Positions 27,244-36,139 of a DNA stretch of 64,000 nt are shown in pieces. The translations under genes were made by a program, and so were the position numbers. Source of the DNA: Endozoicomonas sp965208385 (GTDB lineage: Bacteria > Pseudomonadota > Gammaproteobacteria > Pseudomonadales > Endozoicomonadaceae). The notes beneath the pieces were generated by a model. The model was not told the DNA's origin and ran no database searches. It worked only from the letters and a program-made list of their open reading frames with translations. Within the stretch, counting starts at the first letter, position 1. Each line of letters begins with the position of its first letter. The stretch covers positions 14,394 to 78,393 of the forward strand of contig CBDBOO010000062.1 in NCBI GenBank assembly GCA_965208385.1, written 5' to 3'.

Positions 27244-28573
27244 GGCTCTTCCCTAATTTTAGTGGGTGATTTAATCTATATTGAACACTTCAAGGCAAGG
27301 ATGCCGACATGCGCGATAAAGAACTCTACTCTAAAATACTTGGCGTTGAAACTCCGTGGCATGTCGCTCACGTGGAACTCTCCATTACTGAAGGAAAAGT
27401 CGAAATCTTTCTCGAACATGATGGCAAAAATCCTTCTAAATGCAGTGTTTGTGATAAACCCTCTCCGGGTTACGATCGACGTCAGAAGAAGTGGCGGCAT
27501 CTGGATACCTGCCAGTTTCAAACCATCCTTATTGCTGATGTTCCGCGTACACAATGTTCCGATCACGGTGTAAAAACAATACAGGTTCCATGGGCTGAAC
27601 CGAACTCTGGTTTTACGGCCTTGTTTGAAGCACTTGTTATTGACTGGCTGAAAGAGGCAACAACCAGTGCAGTTGCCCAACAAATGAAGCTTAGCTGGAA
27701 TGCCATCGACGGTATCCAACAGCGTGCAGTAGCGAGAGGTCTGGCACGCAGAGTACACGACAATCCCAAACGGTTAGCCGTTGACGAAACCTCATTCCAG
27801 AAGAGGCGTGAGTACGTCACTGTGGTTACAGATCATGAAAAAGGCATTGTTTTACATTTGGCCGACAACCATAAAGCTGACAGCCTCAATGAGTACTTTG
27901 AGACCCTGACGCCAGACCAGAAAGCCGGTATTGAATGCGTTACCATGGATATGTGGAAGCCCTTTATCAAGGCAGTCACATTGCATGTGCCAGAAGCCAG
28001 GGAGCGAATAGCATTTGACAAGTTCCATGTTGCCCAGTACTTAGGCAATGCGGTCAATAAAGTTCGCATAGAAGAGCATAAAGCGCTTATGTCTACAGGG
28101 TCAGACTTACTCAAAGGTACCCGGTTTGACTGGCTAACAAATCCTGAAAATATGAGCGATGAAAAGTGGGAAGCGTTCGAGCCGTTGCGTGATTCAAAGC
28201 TGAAAACAGCACGAGCCTGGGCCATCAAAGAGATGGCGATGACACTGTGGAATTACACATCACGAGCTTGGGCTATCAAGGCATGGAAACGGTGGCTGAG
28301 CTGGGCACTGAGGTGTCGGCTTGAACCTGTTCGTAAAGTGGCCAAGATGATCAAAGAACACCTGTGGGGAATTATTAACGCAATAGTTCTGAAAGCCGAC
28401 AATGGCCGTGCAGAAGGCATGAATGGAAAGATACAGCGACTCAAGGGTCGAGCCTACGGCTACAGAAACAGAGAAAGGTTCAAAACTGCAATCTACTTTC
28501 ATTGTGGTGGCCTTGATCTTTATCCAAGAGGGGTGAATCGCTGAAATTTACCCACACAATCTGAGGTAGAGCC
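27244..28573 (+). mobile_element. ISL3-family insertion sequence, copy A
   Basis: The 1330-bp element has imperfect terminal inverted repeats (GGCTCTTCCCT on the left, GGCTCTACCTC on the right). It matches copies B and C. Unlike them it lacks an 8-bp direct repeat: TCTTTTTT precedes it and TTTTTGAT follows, suggesting later deletion or recombination at one side. Confidence 0.92.
27309..28544 (+). CDS. ISL3-family transposase, copy A
   Basis: A 411-residue DDE transposase. A zinc-binding N-terminus (CSVCDKPSPGYDRRQKKWRHLD) is followed by the catalytic core with RLAVDETSFQKRREYVTVVTD and VTMDMWKPFIKAV, and by EGMNGKIQRLKGRAYGYR near the C-terminus, typical of ISL3. It differs from the other copies at one residue, Asn for Lys in HDGKN. 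Confidence 0.95.
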   Translation: MRDKELYSKILGVETPWHVAHVELSITEGKVEIFLEHDGKNPSKCSVCDKPSPGYDRRQKKWRHLDTCQFQTILIADVPRTQCSDHGVKTIQVPWAEPNSGFTALFEALVIDWLKEATTSAVAQQMKLSWNAIDGIQQRAVARGLARRVHDNPKRLAVDETSFQKRREYVTVVTDHEKGIVLHLADNHKADSLNEYFETLTPDQKAGIECVTMDMWKPFIKAVTLHVPEARERIAFDKFHVAQYLGNAVNKVRIEEHKALMSTGSDLLKGTRFDWLTNPENMSDEKWEAFEPLRDSKLKTARAWAIKEMAMTLWNYTSRAWAIKAWKRWLSWALRCRLEPVRKVAKMIKEHLWGIINAIVLKADNGRAEGMNGKIQRLKGRAYGYRNRERFKTAIYFHCGGLDLYPRGVNR

Positions 28574-28810
28574 TTTTTGATTTAACAGAATCTTCTGATT
28601 CAGTTAATTCTTTATTAAGTCTTTCCTTCAGAGCCTGATCTTTTTCCTGTAGTTCATGCGACAATTGTTCTATTTTATGATGAAGTTGATGAATCTGTTC
28701 ATCGGTTCCTTCTTTTTCCTGCTTTATCTGTTCTATTAATTCGGTTCTCTTTTCTTCGGCAGTGTGAGCAGAATTCAGAAAGGCCACTGTTAATACGATC
28801 TTCCAGTATC
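28574..28810 (-). pseudogene. Coiled-coil gene fragment between two ISL3 copies
   Basis: The minus strand encodes a Glu/Lys/Gln coiled coil (KIEQLSHELQEKDQALKERL) that resembles a segment encoded upstream at 30141-30645 (VEALKNELEEKDRALAEQ). Removing ISL3 copy B and one 8-bp repeat rejoins the two parts but one base out of frame, so the gene also carries an indel. The 3' end is lost at ISL3 copy A. Confidence 0.65.
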
Positions 28811-30140
28811 GGCTCTACCTCAGATTGTGTGGGTAAATTTCAGCGCTTCACCCCTCTTGGATAAAGATCAAGGCCACCACAATGAAAGTAAATTGCAGTT
28901 TTGAACCTTTCTCTGTTTCTGTAGCCGTAGGCTCGACCCTTGAGTCGCTGTATCTTTCCATTCATGCCTTCTGCACGGCCATTGTCGGCTTTCAGAACTA
29001 TTGCGTTAATAATTCCCCACAGGTGTTCTTTGATCATCTTGGCCACTTTACGAACAGGTTCAAGCCGACACCTCAGTGCCCAGCTCAGCCACCGTTTCCA
29101 TGCCTTGATAGCCCAAGCTCGTGATGTGTAATTCCACAGTGTCATCGCCATCTCTTTGATGGCCCAGGCTCGTGCTGTTTTCAGCTTTGAATCACGCAAC
29201 GGCTCGAACGCTTCCCACTTTTCATCGCTCATATTTTCAGGATTTGTTAGCCAGTCAAACCGGGTACCTTTGAGTAAGTCTGACCCTGTAGACATAAGCG
29301 CTTTATGCTCTTCTATGCGAACTTTATTGACCGCATTGCCTAAGTACTGGGCAACATGGAACTTGTCAAATGCTATTCGCTCCCTGGCTTCTGGCACATG
29401 CAATGTGACTGCCTTGATAAAGGGCTTCCACATATCCATGGTAACGCATTCAATACCGGCTTTCTGGTCTGGCGTCAGGGTCTCAAAGTACTCATTGAGG
29501 CTGTCAGCTTTATGGTTGTCGGCCAAATGTAAAACAATGCCTTTTTCATGATCTGTAACCACAGTGACGTACTCACGCCTCTTCTGGAATGAGGTTTCGT
29601 CAACGGCTAACCGTTTGGGATTGTCGTGTACTCTGCGTGCCAGACCTCTCGCTACTGCACGCTGTTGGATACCGTCGATGGCATTCCAGCTAAGCTTCAT
29701 TTGTTGGGCAACTGCACTGGTTGTTGCCTCTTTCAGCCAGTCAATAACAAGTGCTTCAAACAAGGCCGTAAAACCAGAGTTCGGTTCAGCCCATGGAACC
29801 TGTATTGTTTTTACACCGTGATCGGAACATTGTGTACGCGGAACATCAGCAATAAGGATGGTTTGAAACTGGCAGGTATCCAGATGCCGCCACTTCTTCT
29901 GACGTCGATCGTAACCCGGAGAGGGTTTATCACAAACACTGCATTTAGAAGGCTTTTTGCCATCATGTTCGAGAAAGATTTCGACTTTTCCTTCAGTAAT
30001 GGAGAGTTCCACGTGAGCGACATGCCACGGAGTTTCAACGCCAAGTATTTTAGAGTAGAGTTCTTTATCGCGCATGTCGGCATCCTTGCCTTGAAGTGTT
30101 CAATATAGATTAAATCACCCACTAAAATCAGGGAAGAGCC
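28811..30140 (-). mobile_element. ISL3-family insertion sequence, copy B
   Basis: The 1330-bp element is inverted relative to copy A and flanked by a perfect 8-bp direct repeat CCAGTATC (28803-28810 and 30141-30148), the usual ISL3 target duplication. It interrupts the coiled-coil gene. Confidence 0.95.
28840..30075 (-). CDS. ISL3-family transposase, copy B
   Basis: An intact 411-residue ISL3 transposase like copies A and C, with the VDETSF and VTMDMW catalytic segments. It ends in GVKR where the others end in GVNR. Confidence 0.95.
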   Translation of the reverse strand: MRDKELYSKILGVETPWHVAHVELSITEGKVEIFLEHDGKKPSKCSVCDKPSPGYDRRQKKWRHLDTCQFQTILIADVPRTQCSDHGVKTIQVPWAEPNSGFTALFEALVIDWLKEATTSAVAQQMKLSWNAIDGIQQRAVARGLARRVHDNPKRLAVDETSFQKRREYVTVVTDHEKGIVLHLADNHKADSLNEYFETLTPDQKAGIECVTMDMWKPFIKAVTLHVPEARERIAFDKFHVAQYLGNAVNKVRIEEHKALMSTGSDLLKGTRFDWLTNPENMSDEKWEAFEPLRDSKLKTARAWAIKEMAMTLWNYTSRAWAIKAWKRWLSWALRCRLEPVRKVAKMIKEHLWGIINAIVLKADNGRAEGMNGKIQRLKGRAYGYRNRERFKTAIYFHCGGLDLYPRGVKR

Positions 30141-30645
30141 CCAGTATCTGATCTTCTTCTCGCAGGTCTCTAGTCAGCTGTTCAAGTTTTTGACTGAGGT
30201 TTTCTATTTTTCCTTCAATTTGTTCTTTATCATTTTCAAGCTGTTTTTTTAAATGATCAGTTTTTGATTTTACAAAACCTGCACTTTCTTTTGACTCTTG
30301 ATGGCGTTGTTCAGCTAAGGCTCGATCTTTTTCTTCTAACTCATTTTTAAGCGCTTCTACCTGTTGAACTACTTTTCTTATTTTATCCTGAGTATGAGCT
30401 TTTTGCTGCTCATATTGTTGTTCTGAAAGGCGTGTTGAATCAGCCTGAGATCGTTTTAAAGTATCGAGTTTTTTATTAAGGTCTTCTGCTTCAGTTTTTA
30501 ATTCTGTATTAATTGTATCAGCCAATCTTTTAAGTTTTTCCAGATCTTCCCGTACGACAGATAGAGCCGCCTCATTTTCCTCTGATTGATGTTGCTGACT
30601 TTCTTCCAGATTATCTGTTAGTTTATCTATTTTCTGGGTTAATAG
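30141..30645 (-). pseudogene. Coiled-coil protein gene, 5' part, interrupted by ISL3 copy B
   Basis: About 165 codons of heptad-patterned Glu/Lys/Gln/Leu sequence, from LTQKIDKLTDNLEE to LTRDLREEDQIL, ending at the ISL3 junction. The frame stays open upstream to about 30645, where it meets a short insert that matches the IS element at 45071. No start codon or signal peptide can be assigned. The function is unknown; long coiled coils are common in secreted or structural proteins. Confidence 0.6.
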
Positions 30646-30842
30646 TGAAGGATTTCAACGCAGCCTCAGGGTCATCTGATAAATTAGTTACACTAGCGAA
30701 CCAGCAGTTCCCGATCATAAAGCGACGATGGATGTATAAATTTATTTACATTGCTTCAAAAAAGACTGACAAGCACATCCTTGCACTTAAAGTGCATCAC
30801 TGAATTTACTGTTTACCCTGAAACCCTGACTACATCTATATC

Positions 30843-31254
30843 CTATGAGCTGTTAATTTTAATCCGGCCCGGTTTTATACCTTTGTTAATCGCTTCATAC
30901 AGCTCATCCCAGCCATCAAGAAACCAAGACAGGAAAATGCGTGTCACTAACTTCCACAGGTAGGTTCGAACGCCTTTCGATCGTTCTTTTAAGGCCTTTT
31001 TAAACTCCGGGCTGGTCATTTCCTGAATTTGATCAACCATAAATGCCAAAAAGGTCAAATAAGCCAGGTTCGAAGCCAGATGATGCTTCCCATGACCGTA
31101 GTTATGCTCAATGTTGTAGCCTTGATTTTCAGGGTATTAAACGTTTGGTTTTCTATATGCCAGCGACATCGACCTGAAGAGGAAAGTCCTTTTGTATCAT
31201 AACGGCTTCAACGGTTTCTTCTGTCAACTCAATATCAGTAACCCAGCACCAGGT
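30843..31254 (-). pseudogene. Transposase 3' remnant (IS4-like), copy R1
   Basis: Broken frames encode the C-terminal part of a DDE transposase (NQGYNIEHNYGHGKHH-type region, then FLAFMVDQIQEM and FLDGWDELYEAI). They match the copy at 31873 onward except for scattered small indels. The duplicated unit includes flanking coiled-coil gene sequence from about 30605. GCACCAGGT at its inner end is the target site of the MITE that follows. Confidence 0.7.
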
Positions 31255-31420
31255 CAGCAATTCCCCACGTTTCATTAAACCCCTTGGTATCACTAGCGTA
31301 CGAAGTCGTATATATTTTGTATGCTCGTGATAAATAGTCGAGTTTTTGGGAAAAACTACATATCTCAACACGTAAGCAGCTGTAGCTGCGCCCTGCGTGT
31401 GATGCTTCTTATACGCTGTT
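31255..31420. mobile_element. CAGC-type MITE, truncated copy in R1
   Basis: It begins CAGCAATTCCCCACG like the intact copy at 35768 and follows GCACCAGGT. The right end is missing after TATACGCTGTT. Confidence 0.7.
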
Positions 31421-31511
31421 GAATATGAATATCGTCTCTGAATTGGATAAATAGAAATTATCTGGTCGGTCAGACGTTCCTCAGTCTCAAATCAGAAAAA
31501 CGCAGTACTAG

Positions 31512-31667
31512 CGACACTTGACGGTTATAAAATGGGAATGTACCCTGTCAGCCTGCTGTTGTGTCGTTATCGTATCTCGCTGGGCTTGATGCAGGAGGCG
31601 CAGCAGTAGTCTGGTTTCGATATTCACATCAGAATATCCTGTCAAACGCTAAAAACTGCAGCATCGA
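31512..31667. mobile_element. Right-end fragment of the IS4-like element found at 45071
   Basis: From CGACACTTGACGG to GCAGCATCGA the sequence matches 46519-46687 with two small deletions (CAATCT and one base). A further 27-bp piece of the same element (GATTTCAACGCAGCCTCAGG onward) is embedded at 30651-30677. Confidence 0.75.
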
Positions 31668-31872
31668 TCCAGATTATCTGGTTTATCTATTTTCTGGGTT
31701 AATAGTGAAGATAAATTAGTTACACTAGCGAACCAGCAGTTCCCGATCATAAAGCGACGATGGATGTATAAATTTATTTACAGCTTCAAAAAAGACTGAC
31801 AAGCACATCCTTGCACTTAAAGTGCATCACTGAATTTACTGTTTACCCTGAAACCCTGACTACATCTATATC

Positions 31873-33400
31873 CTATGAGCTGTTAATTTTAATCCGGCCC
31901 GGTTTTATACCTTTGTTAATCGCTTCATACAGCTCATCCCAGCCATCAAGAAACCAAGACAGGAAAATGCGTGTCACTAACTTCCACAGGTATCGAACGC
32001 CTTTCGATCGTTCTTTTAAGGCCTTTTTAAACTCCGGGCTGGTCATTTCCTGAATTTGATCAACCATAAATGCCAAAAAGGTCAAATAAGCCAGGTTCGA
32101 ACAGATGATGCTTCCCATGACCGTAGTTATGCTCAATGTTGTAGCCTTGATTTTTCAGGGTATTAAACGTTTGGTTTTCTATATGCCAGCGACATCGACC
32201 TCCTATCATAACGGCTTCAACGGTTTCTTCTGTCAACTCAATATCAGTAACCCAGCACCAGGTCAATTCCCCACGTTTCATTAAACCCCTTGGTATCACT
32301 AGCGTACGAAGTCGTATATATTTTGTATGCAGTCGAGTTTTTGGGAAAAACTACATATCTCAACACGTAAGCAGCTGTAGCTGCGCCCTGCGTGTGATGC
32401 TTCTTATACGCTGTTACCGATGTCGTATAAGCATGGGGAATAGCTGGCACCAGGTATGGCGTCTATATCGGTCTCTACATAATCCAGAACATTGACATCC
32501 ATAGCGAATTCGGATGCATTAAGTGGCACGTTATTGGCGTAACGAAACCAATGTTTTAGGCCCTGTTCTTTATTGATTATCTCATGGTATTTGATATTGC
32601 CCTGTTCACACAGCGCATCCATAGCCTCAATAAGCGATAGATGATTTCCATCTTTGGCAACGATAATATAATGCCATTCATAGCCCTTGATCAGTTCAAT
32701 GGTGGGGTTGTCAGCGTAAAGACCATCCAAAAGAACGATAAAATCAAGATGAGGGTGCTCTCGCTTCATGTGTGCCAGATAGCGTTATATTGCGTTTTTT
32801 TCACAGTCATTTTTGGTGGCACCATCCTGAAGAACGATGGCTTCCGGTGCAAAGGGAATGACTGTTTTTTGGTCAGGATGAACTATGCAACCACCCATCA
32901 AGTTGTGATAATAGGATTCGTTGGTTTTTCCCTTATTCTTTACACAACAATCGTTGCAACGGCACTCCCCGGAATAAAAGAGACCTGTTCCATCAACAGG
33001 CATCAGATAATAGTCTTTTGAATTCGAAGGCCTTGAGAAGTTTGTTTCGTTGAACCAGGGAGAAAAGTTTTTTGAATGGCTTGCGAAACTCGCCTGGATC
33101 TATTGGATCAAGAATTTCTCTCATGTGGGTATCACAAGGCACCTTGCCGTCTTTCACGTGATAAAGAGTTTCAAGGTTATGGCGAATAACAGGGTCGGCC
33201 TGATCAGTATCAAACGACAGAAGTGAATCATACTTCTGATGCATCATGGCAAAGGCAGATTTTGCAAAGTTGGGAAAAGGGATGCCATTGGCACAATGGT
33301 TAGGGCGGTAATCCGGGATTTGATCAAAGCATTTACAGACCTGAAGGATTAGGTTATTAACATTAAGATGCTTGCTGTATTTCTGGAGAGCAGTAGTCAT
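31873..33400 (-). pseudogene. Decayed DDE transposase (IS4-like/ISNCY), copy R2
   Basis: Successive minus-strand frames together encode a full-length transposase. The N-terminus (33400-32993) has YDSLLSFDTDQ, PCDTHMREILD and LVQRNKLL. The middle has MPVDGTGLFYSGECRCNDCC and FIVLLDGLYADNPTIELI. The C-terminus has WCWVTDIELTEETVE and IENQTFNTLKNQGYN. At least three frameshifts, one in-frame stop and a MITE at 32264-32446 break it, so it is inactive. Family placement is by motif resemblance only. Confidence 0.75.
32264..32446. mobile_element. CAGC-type MITE inside the decayed transposase
   Basis: The copy is flanked by a perfect 9-bp direct repeat GCACCAGGT (32255-32263 and 32447-32455). It is about 13 bp shorter than the copy at 35768, lacking part of the left terminus and an internal piece. 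Confidence 0.8.
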
Positions 33401-33486
33401 GATTGACTCAACGGCGACTGATATCAGGTCTTTCTATTTTAGTCTCTTGAGTCTGCGAAAACATTTTTTTTGGCCATCCCGTAGAC

Positions 33487-34374
33487 CTAGTCTCGCAAAG
33501 AGTTGAATAATCGACGGGAATTGCTGCTAGCGAACAGAGCAGGGATAAATCCCAGATTGGGCAGTGAATTCAGCTTCCTCTGCATCTCATTCAGTGAAGA
33601 GGTAAACCGAACGAAGCTATTGGATACTCTACTGGCGTCGATGGGGCTGGCATTGGATGCACCAGCATTTCCACTGGCAACGGCAACGGGTGCAACAGGC
33701 GGTTCTACAAATGCTGGTTCCAGTGCAGGTGCAGACGTTTGAGTACCCTCATAGGGGATTAAGAGCTTTGGTTCTAGCTCTACAGAAACCTTACTCTTCA
33801 CCTCACCCTTTCCGGTCTGTGGTGCCCCGGTGCCTGCTTCAGCTGTTGAGTCAGTTTTAGTGTCAGCGGGCGAGTGTGTTGAACGGTCAGGCTTTGCTGC
33901 AGCCGTTGCCTGAGTACCTTCCCCAGTTGCTGGTTTGTCAGTTACCACGGGTACTTCTGAAGTCGTTCTTCGACGTGAAGTATCGGGCTCTAGCTGCACC
34001 TTCTCTTGAGCAGCTTTGACTCTCCGTGATGATGTAGAGGTTTTTCCGGGGGCAACAGTAATTGTTGGCTTTACTGGAATCGCTGGTTTTATATCGGTTG
34101 ATCTTTTTGTTTGTGAGTGGCCAGTACTCTCCTTACTGCCTTTAGATGAATCAACAGCTGCTTCAGTTTCGAGAGATTCTGCAGGTACCTGATCTTCACC
34201 TTGAGCTGCTGCTGTTACTGGCTGATTTTCAATATGAACAACAGGAACAGGGGGTATCTGCTGAATAGAACTATGGCCACCCAGTAATTGCTGATGGAGG
34301 TTTAATAACATCTGGTTTAAGCGTGCCAGTTCGGAAGAGAACATTTTGACTACAGAGCCAATTTGTTGTTGCAT
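33487..34374 (-). pseudogene. 3' part of a decayed secreted-protein gene (Thr/Ala/Pro-rich)
   Basis: A 295-codon open frame starting MQQQIGSVVKMF, then a low-complexity Thr/Ala/Ser/Pro/Lys region (residues about 60-220) and a C-terminal segment with FVRFTSSLNEMQRKLNSL. No domain was recognised. It is in the same frame as the coiled coil just upstream, separated only by one TAA (34408-34410), so it is probably the rest of that gene after a nonsense change. It might still be translated from its own ATG. Confidence 0.55.
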
Positions 34375-34407
34375 AATCAGGCTGGTTTTGTCCTGTAAAT
34401 CAGTGGT

Positions 34408-34986
34408 TTATTTTTTTAAATGTCGTAGCTTTTTTTCAGATGAATCCTTGCTCTGTGTAAATGTTTCATTTAGATCTGTATTGGATTGTAGAACTTCTGA
34501 AAGTTGTCTTGATACTGATTCAACTCTTTTTTGAAGTCGGGATATGTCTTTTTTAAGTCGTCAATATAGGCTGATGTTTCATGATCATCATCTTCACTAT
34601 CTGGATCGGCTGTTGATAAAGATCTGTTAATTTGACCGCTGGCTGTATCTTGATCAGTGCTTGAATAGGCTGTTCCGGAAACCAGAATATTTAATATTAA
34701 ATAGAGTCCAAAGGTTATAAGTCGGCTATGTTCCCGTCAATAGTTGGGAGCACTAAAGTCCTATAAAAACTTTATTTTCCTGCTCCACATATGGCTATTC
34801 ATGAGATAGGAAGGTATCCCAGAACAAATCGCTGTTCTTTGGGCAATAAACAAATGCAATATACAAGATTTAGTCATATCTCTACTTTATAAGGCACGTC
34901 TGTAGCCCTGTAAACATAGGGAGTAAGCAATACAACTATTGGCGGGAACATAGCCTTATAAGTCTGTTAATGATTGAATTATTCAT
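34408..34986 (-). pseudogene. 5' part of the same gene: signal peptide, acidic stretch and coiled coil, split by a MITE and a frameshift
   Basis: Removing the MITE at 34724-34955 and one 9-bp repeat restores ATG (34986) and a textbook signal peptide, NRLITFGLYLILNILVSGTA, in one frame. An acidic segment (SEDDDHETS) follows. At 34548-34554 the heptamer A-AAA-AAG marks a -1 shift into the frame that encodes the coiled coil DISRLQKRVESVSRQLSEVL, which ends at TAA 34408. Either one A was lost or the site is a programmed slippage. Confidence 0.65.
34724..34955. mobile_element. 232-bp MITE, copy 1
   Basis: Terminal inverted repeats begin GGCTATGTTCCCG(T/C)CAATAG. A perfect 9-bp target duplication TTATAAGTC flanks it (34715-34723 and 34956-34964). 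It is noncoding and interrupts the signal-peptide codons of a minus-strand gene. Confidence 0.9.
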
Positions 34987-35473
34987 TTCATTTTTTTGTT
35001 TTAAATTTTATTAATTTCGGGAAAAAACTGCAAAGAAATAATAGTATCTTAATTTATATTCATCAAGATTCTGTTAGTTAAAAGTACCTGATTATTGTTG
35101 TGTGATTGTCGGCTTGAAAACCTTTGTCGGTGTATCAGTTTTTATGGCTAAAGCTTTGTTGAGTTAGCTTTATATATAAGTAATAATGGGTTTTTCTCTT
35201 GTGCTTGGTTGATTTTGTTTTCTGGTAGATCAGAAAAAAGCTTTTTCGAGAAAGTAATTTTAGTGTGTCGAGTCAGGTTGGTTTTTTTTGATTAACTGCT
35301 CGATTAATATAAGTGAAGGATAAACGAAAAGAAAAAGTAATTATCAGATGTAAGATATTTTCATTTAGTTCTTATGTAAGTGCAAATATTATTGTGTCCG
35401 GTTTATTACGATGAAATATATCGTGCTGAAGAATTCTTTTCTATAACTTAACTGTTTTATAACGTCCATGCTT
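34987..35473. other. AT-rich intergenic region between MITEs
   Basis: About 490 bp, strongly AT-rich, with no supported frame or structured RNA. It probably held the promoter of the decayed gene to its left. Confidence 0.5.
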
Positions 35474-35705
35474 GGCTATGTTCCCGCCAATAGTTGTATT
35501 GCTTACTCCCTATGTTTACAGGGCTACAGACGTGCCTTATAAAGTAGAGATATGACTAAATCTTGTATATTGCATTTGTTTATTGCCCAAAGAACAGCGA
35601 TTTGTTCTGGGATACCTTCCTATCTCATGAATAGCCATATGTGGAGCAGGAAAATAAAGTTTTTATAGGACTTTAGTGCTCCCAACTATTGACGGGAACA
35701 TAGCC
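35474..35705. mobile_element. 232-bp MITE, copy 2, inverted
   Basis: The copy is near-identical to and inverted relative to copy 1, flanked by a perfect 9-bp duplication TCCATGCTT (35465-35473 and 35706-35714). No transposase with matching ends lies in this window. Confidence 0.9.
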
Positions 35706-35767
35706 TCCATGCTTAGTGAGATCGCATCGATTGATAGCATCGATTAACAGTGTGGGTTATCTGATAT

Positions 35768-35963
35768 CAGCAATTCCCCACGTTTCATTAAACCCCTTGG
35801 TATCACTAGCGTACGAAGTCGTATATATTTTGTATGCTCGTGATAAATAGTCGAGTTTTGGGAAAAATTACATATCTCAACACGTAAGCAGCTGTAGCTG
35901 CGCCCTGCGTGTGATGCTTCTTATACGCTGTTACCGATGTCGTATAAGCATGGGGAATAGCTG
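35768..35963. mobile_element. 196-bp CAGC-type MITE, intact copy
   Basis: Terminal inverted repeats are CAGCAATTCCCCA on the left and CAGCTATTCCCCA read from the right end. A perfect 9-bp duplication ATCTGATAT flanks it (35759-35767 and 35964-35972). Other copies sit at 31255 and 32264. Confidence 0.9.
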
Positions 35964-36139
35964 ATCTGATATTGGATTTGAATCTCGTTGCATTTTTATT
36001 AAGAAAAAATAGATGTATATGAGAATCAGATGCACCGGTTCTGGTGCAGAATGTTTGTTCGTCCTTTAATACCCGGAGGGTTTAGACTTTCAGTCGAGAC
36101 GGCAATGTTATAAAGCTGTCGCAGCTGTGACAAACAGAG

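Noticed and set aside
28548..28787. Signal-peptide reading of IVLTVAFLNSAHTA in the fragment between ISL3 copies
   Set aside because: It looks signal-like, but no start codon precedes it once ISL3 copy B is removed, and the flanking coiled coil continues from the other frame.
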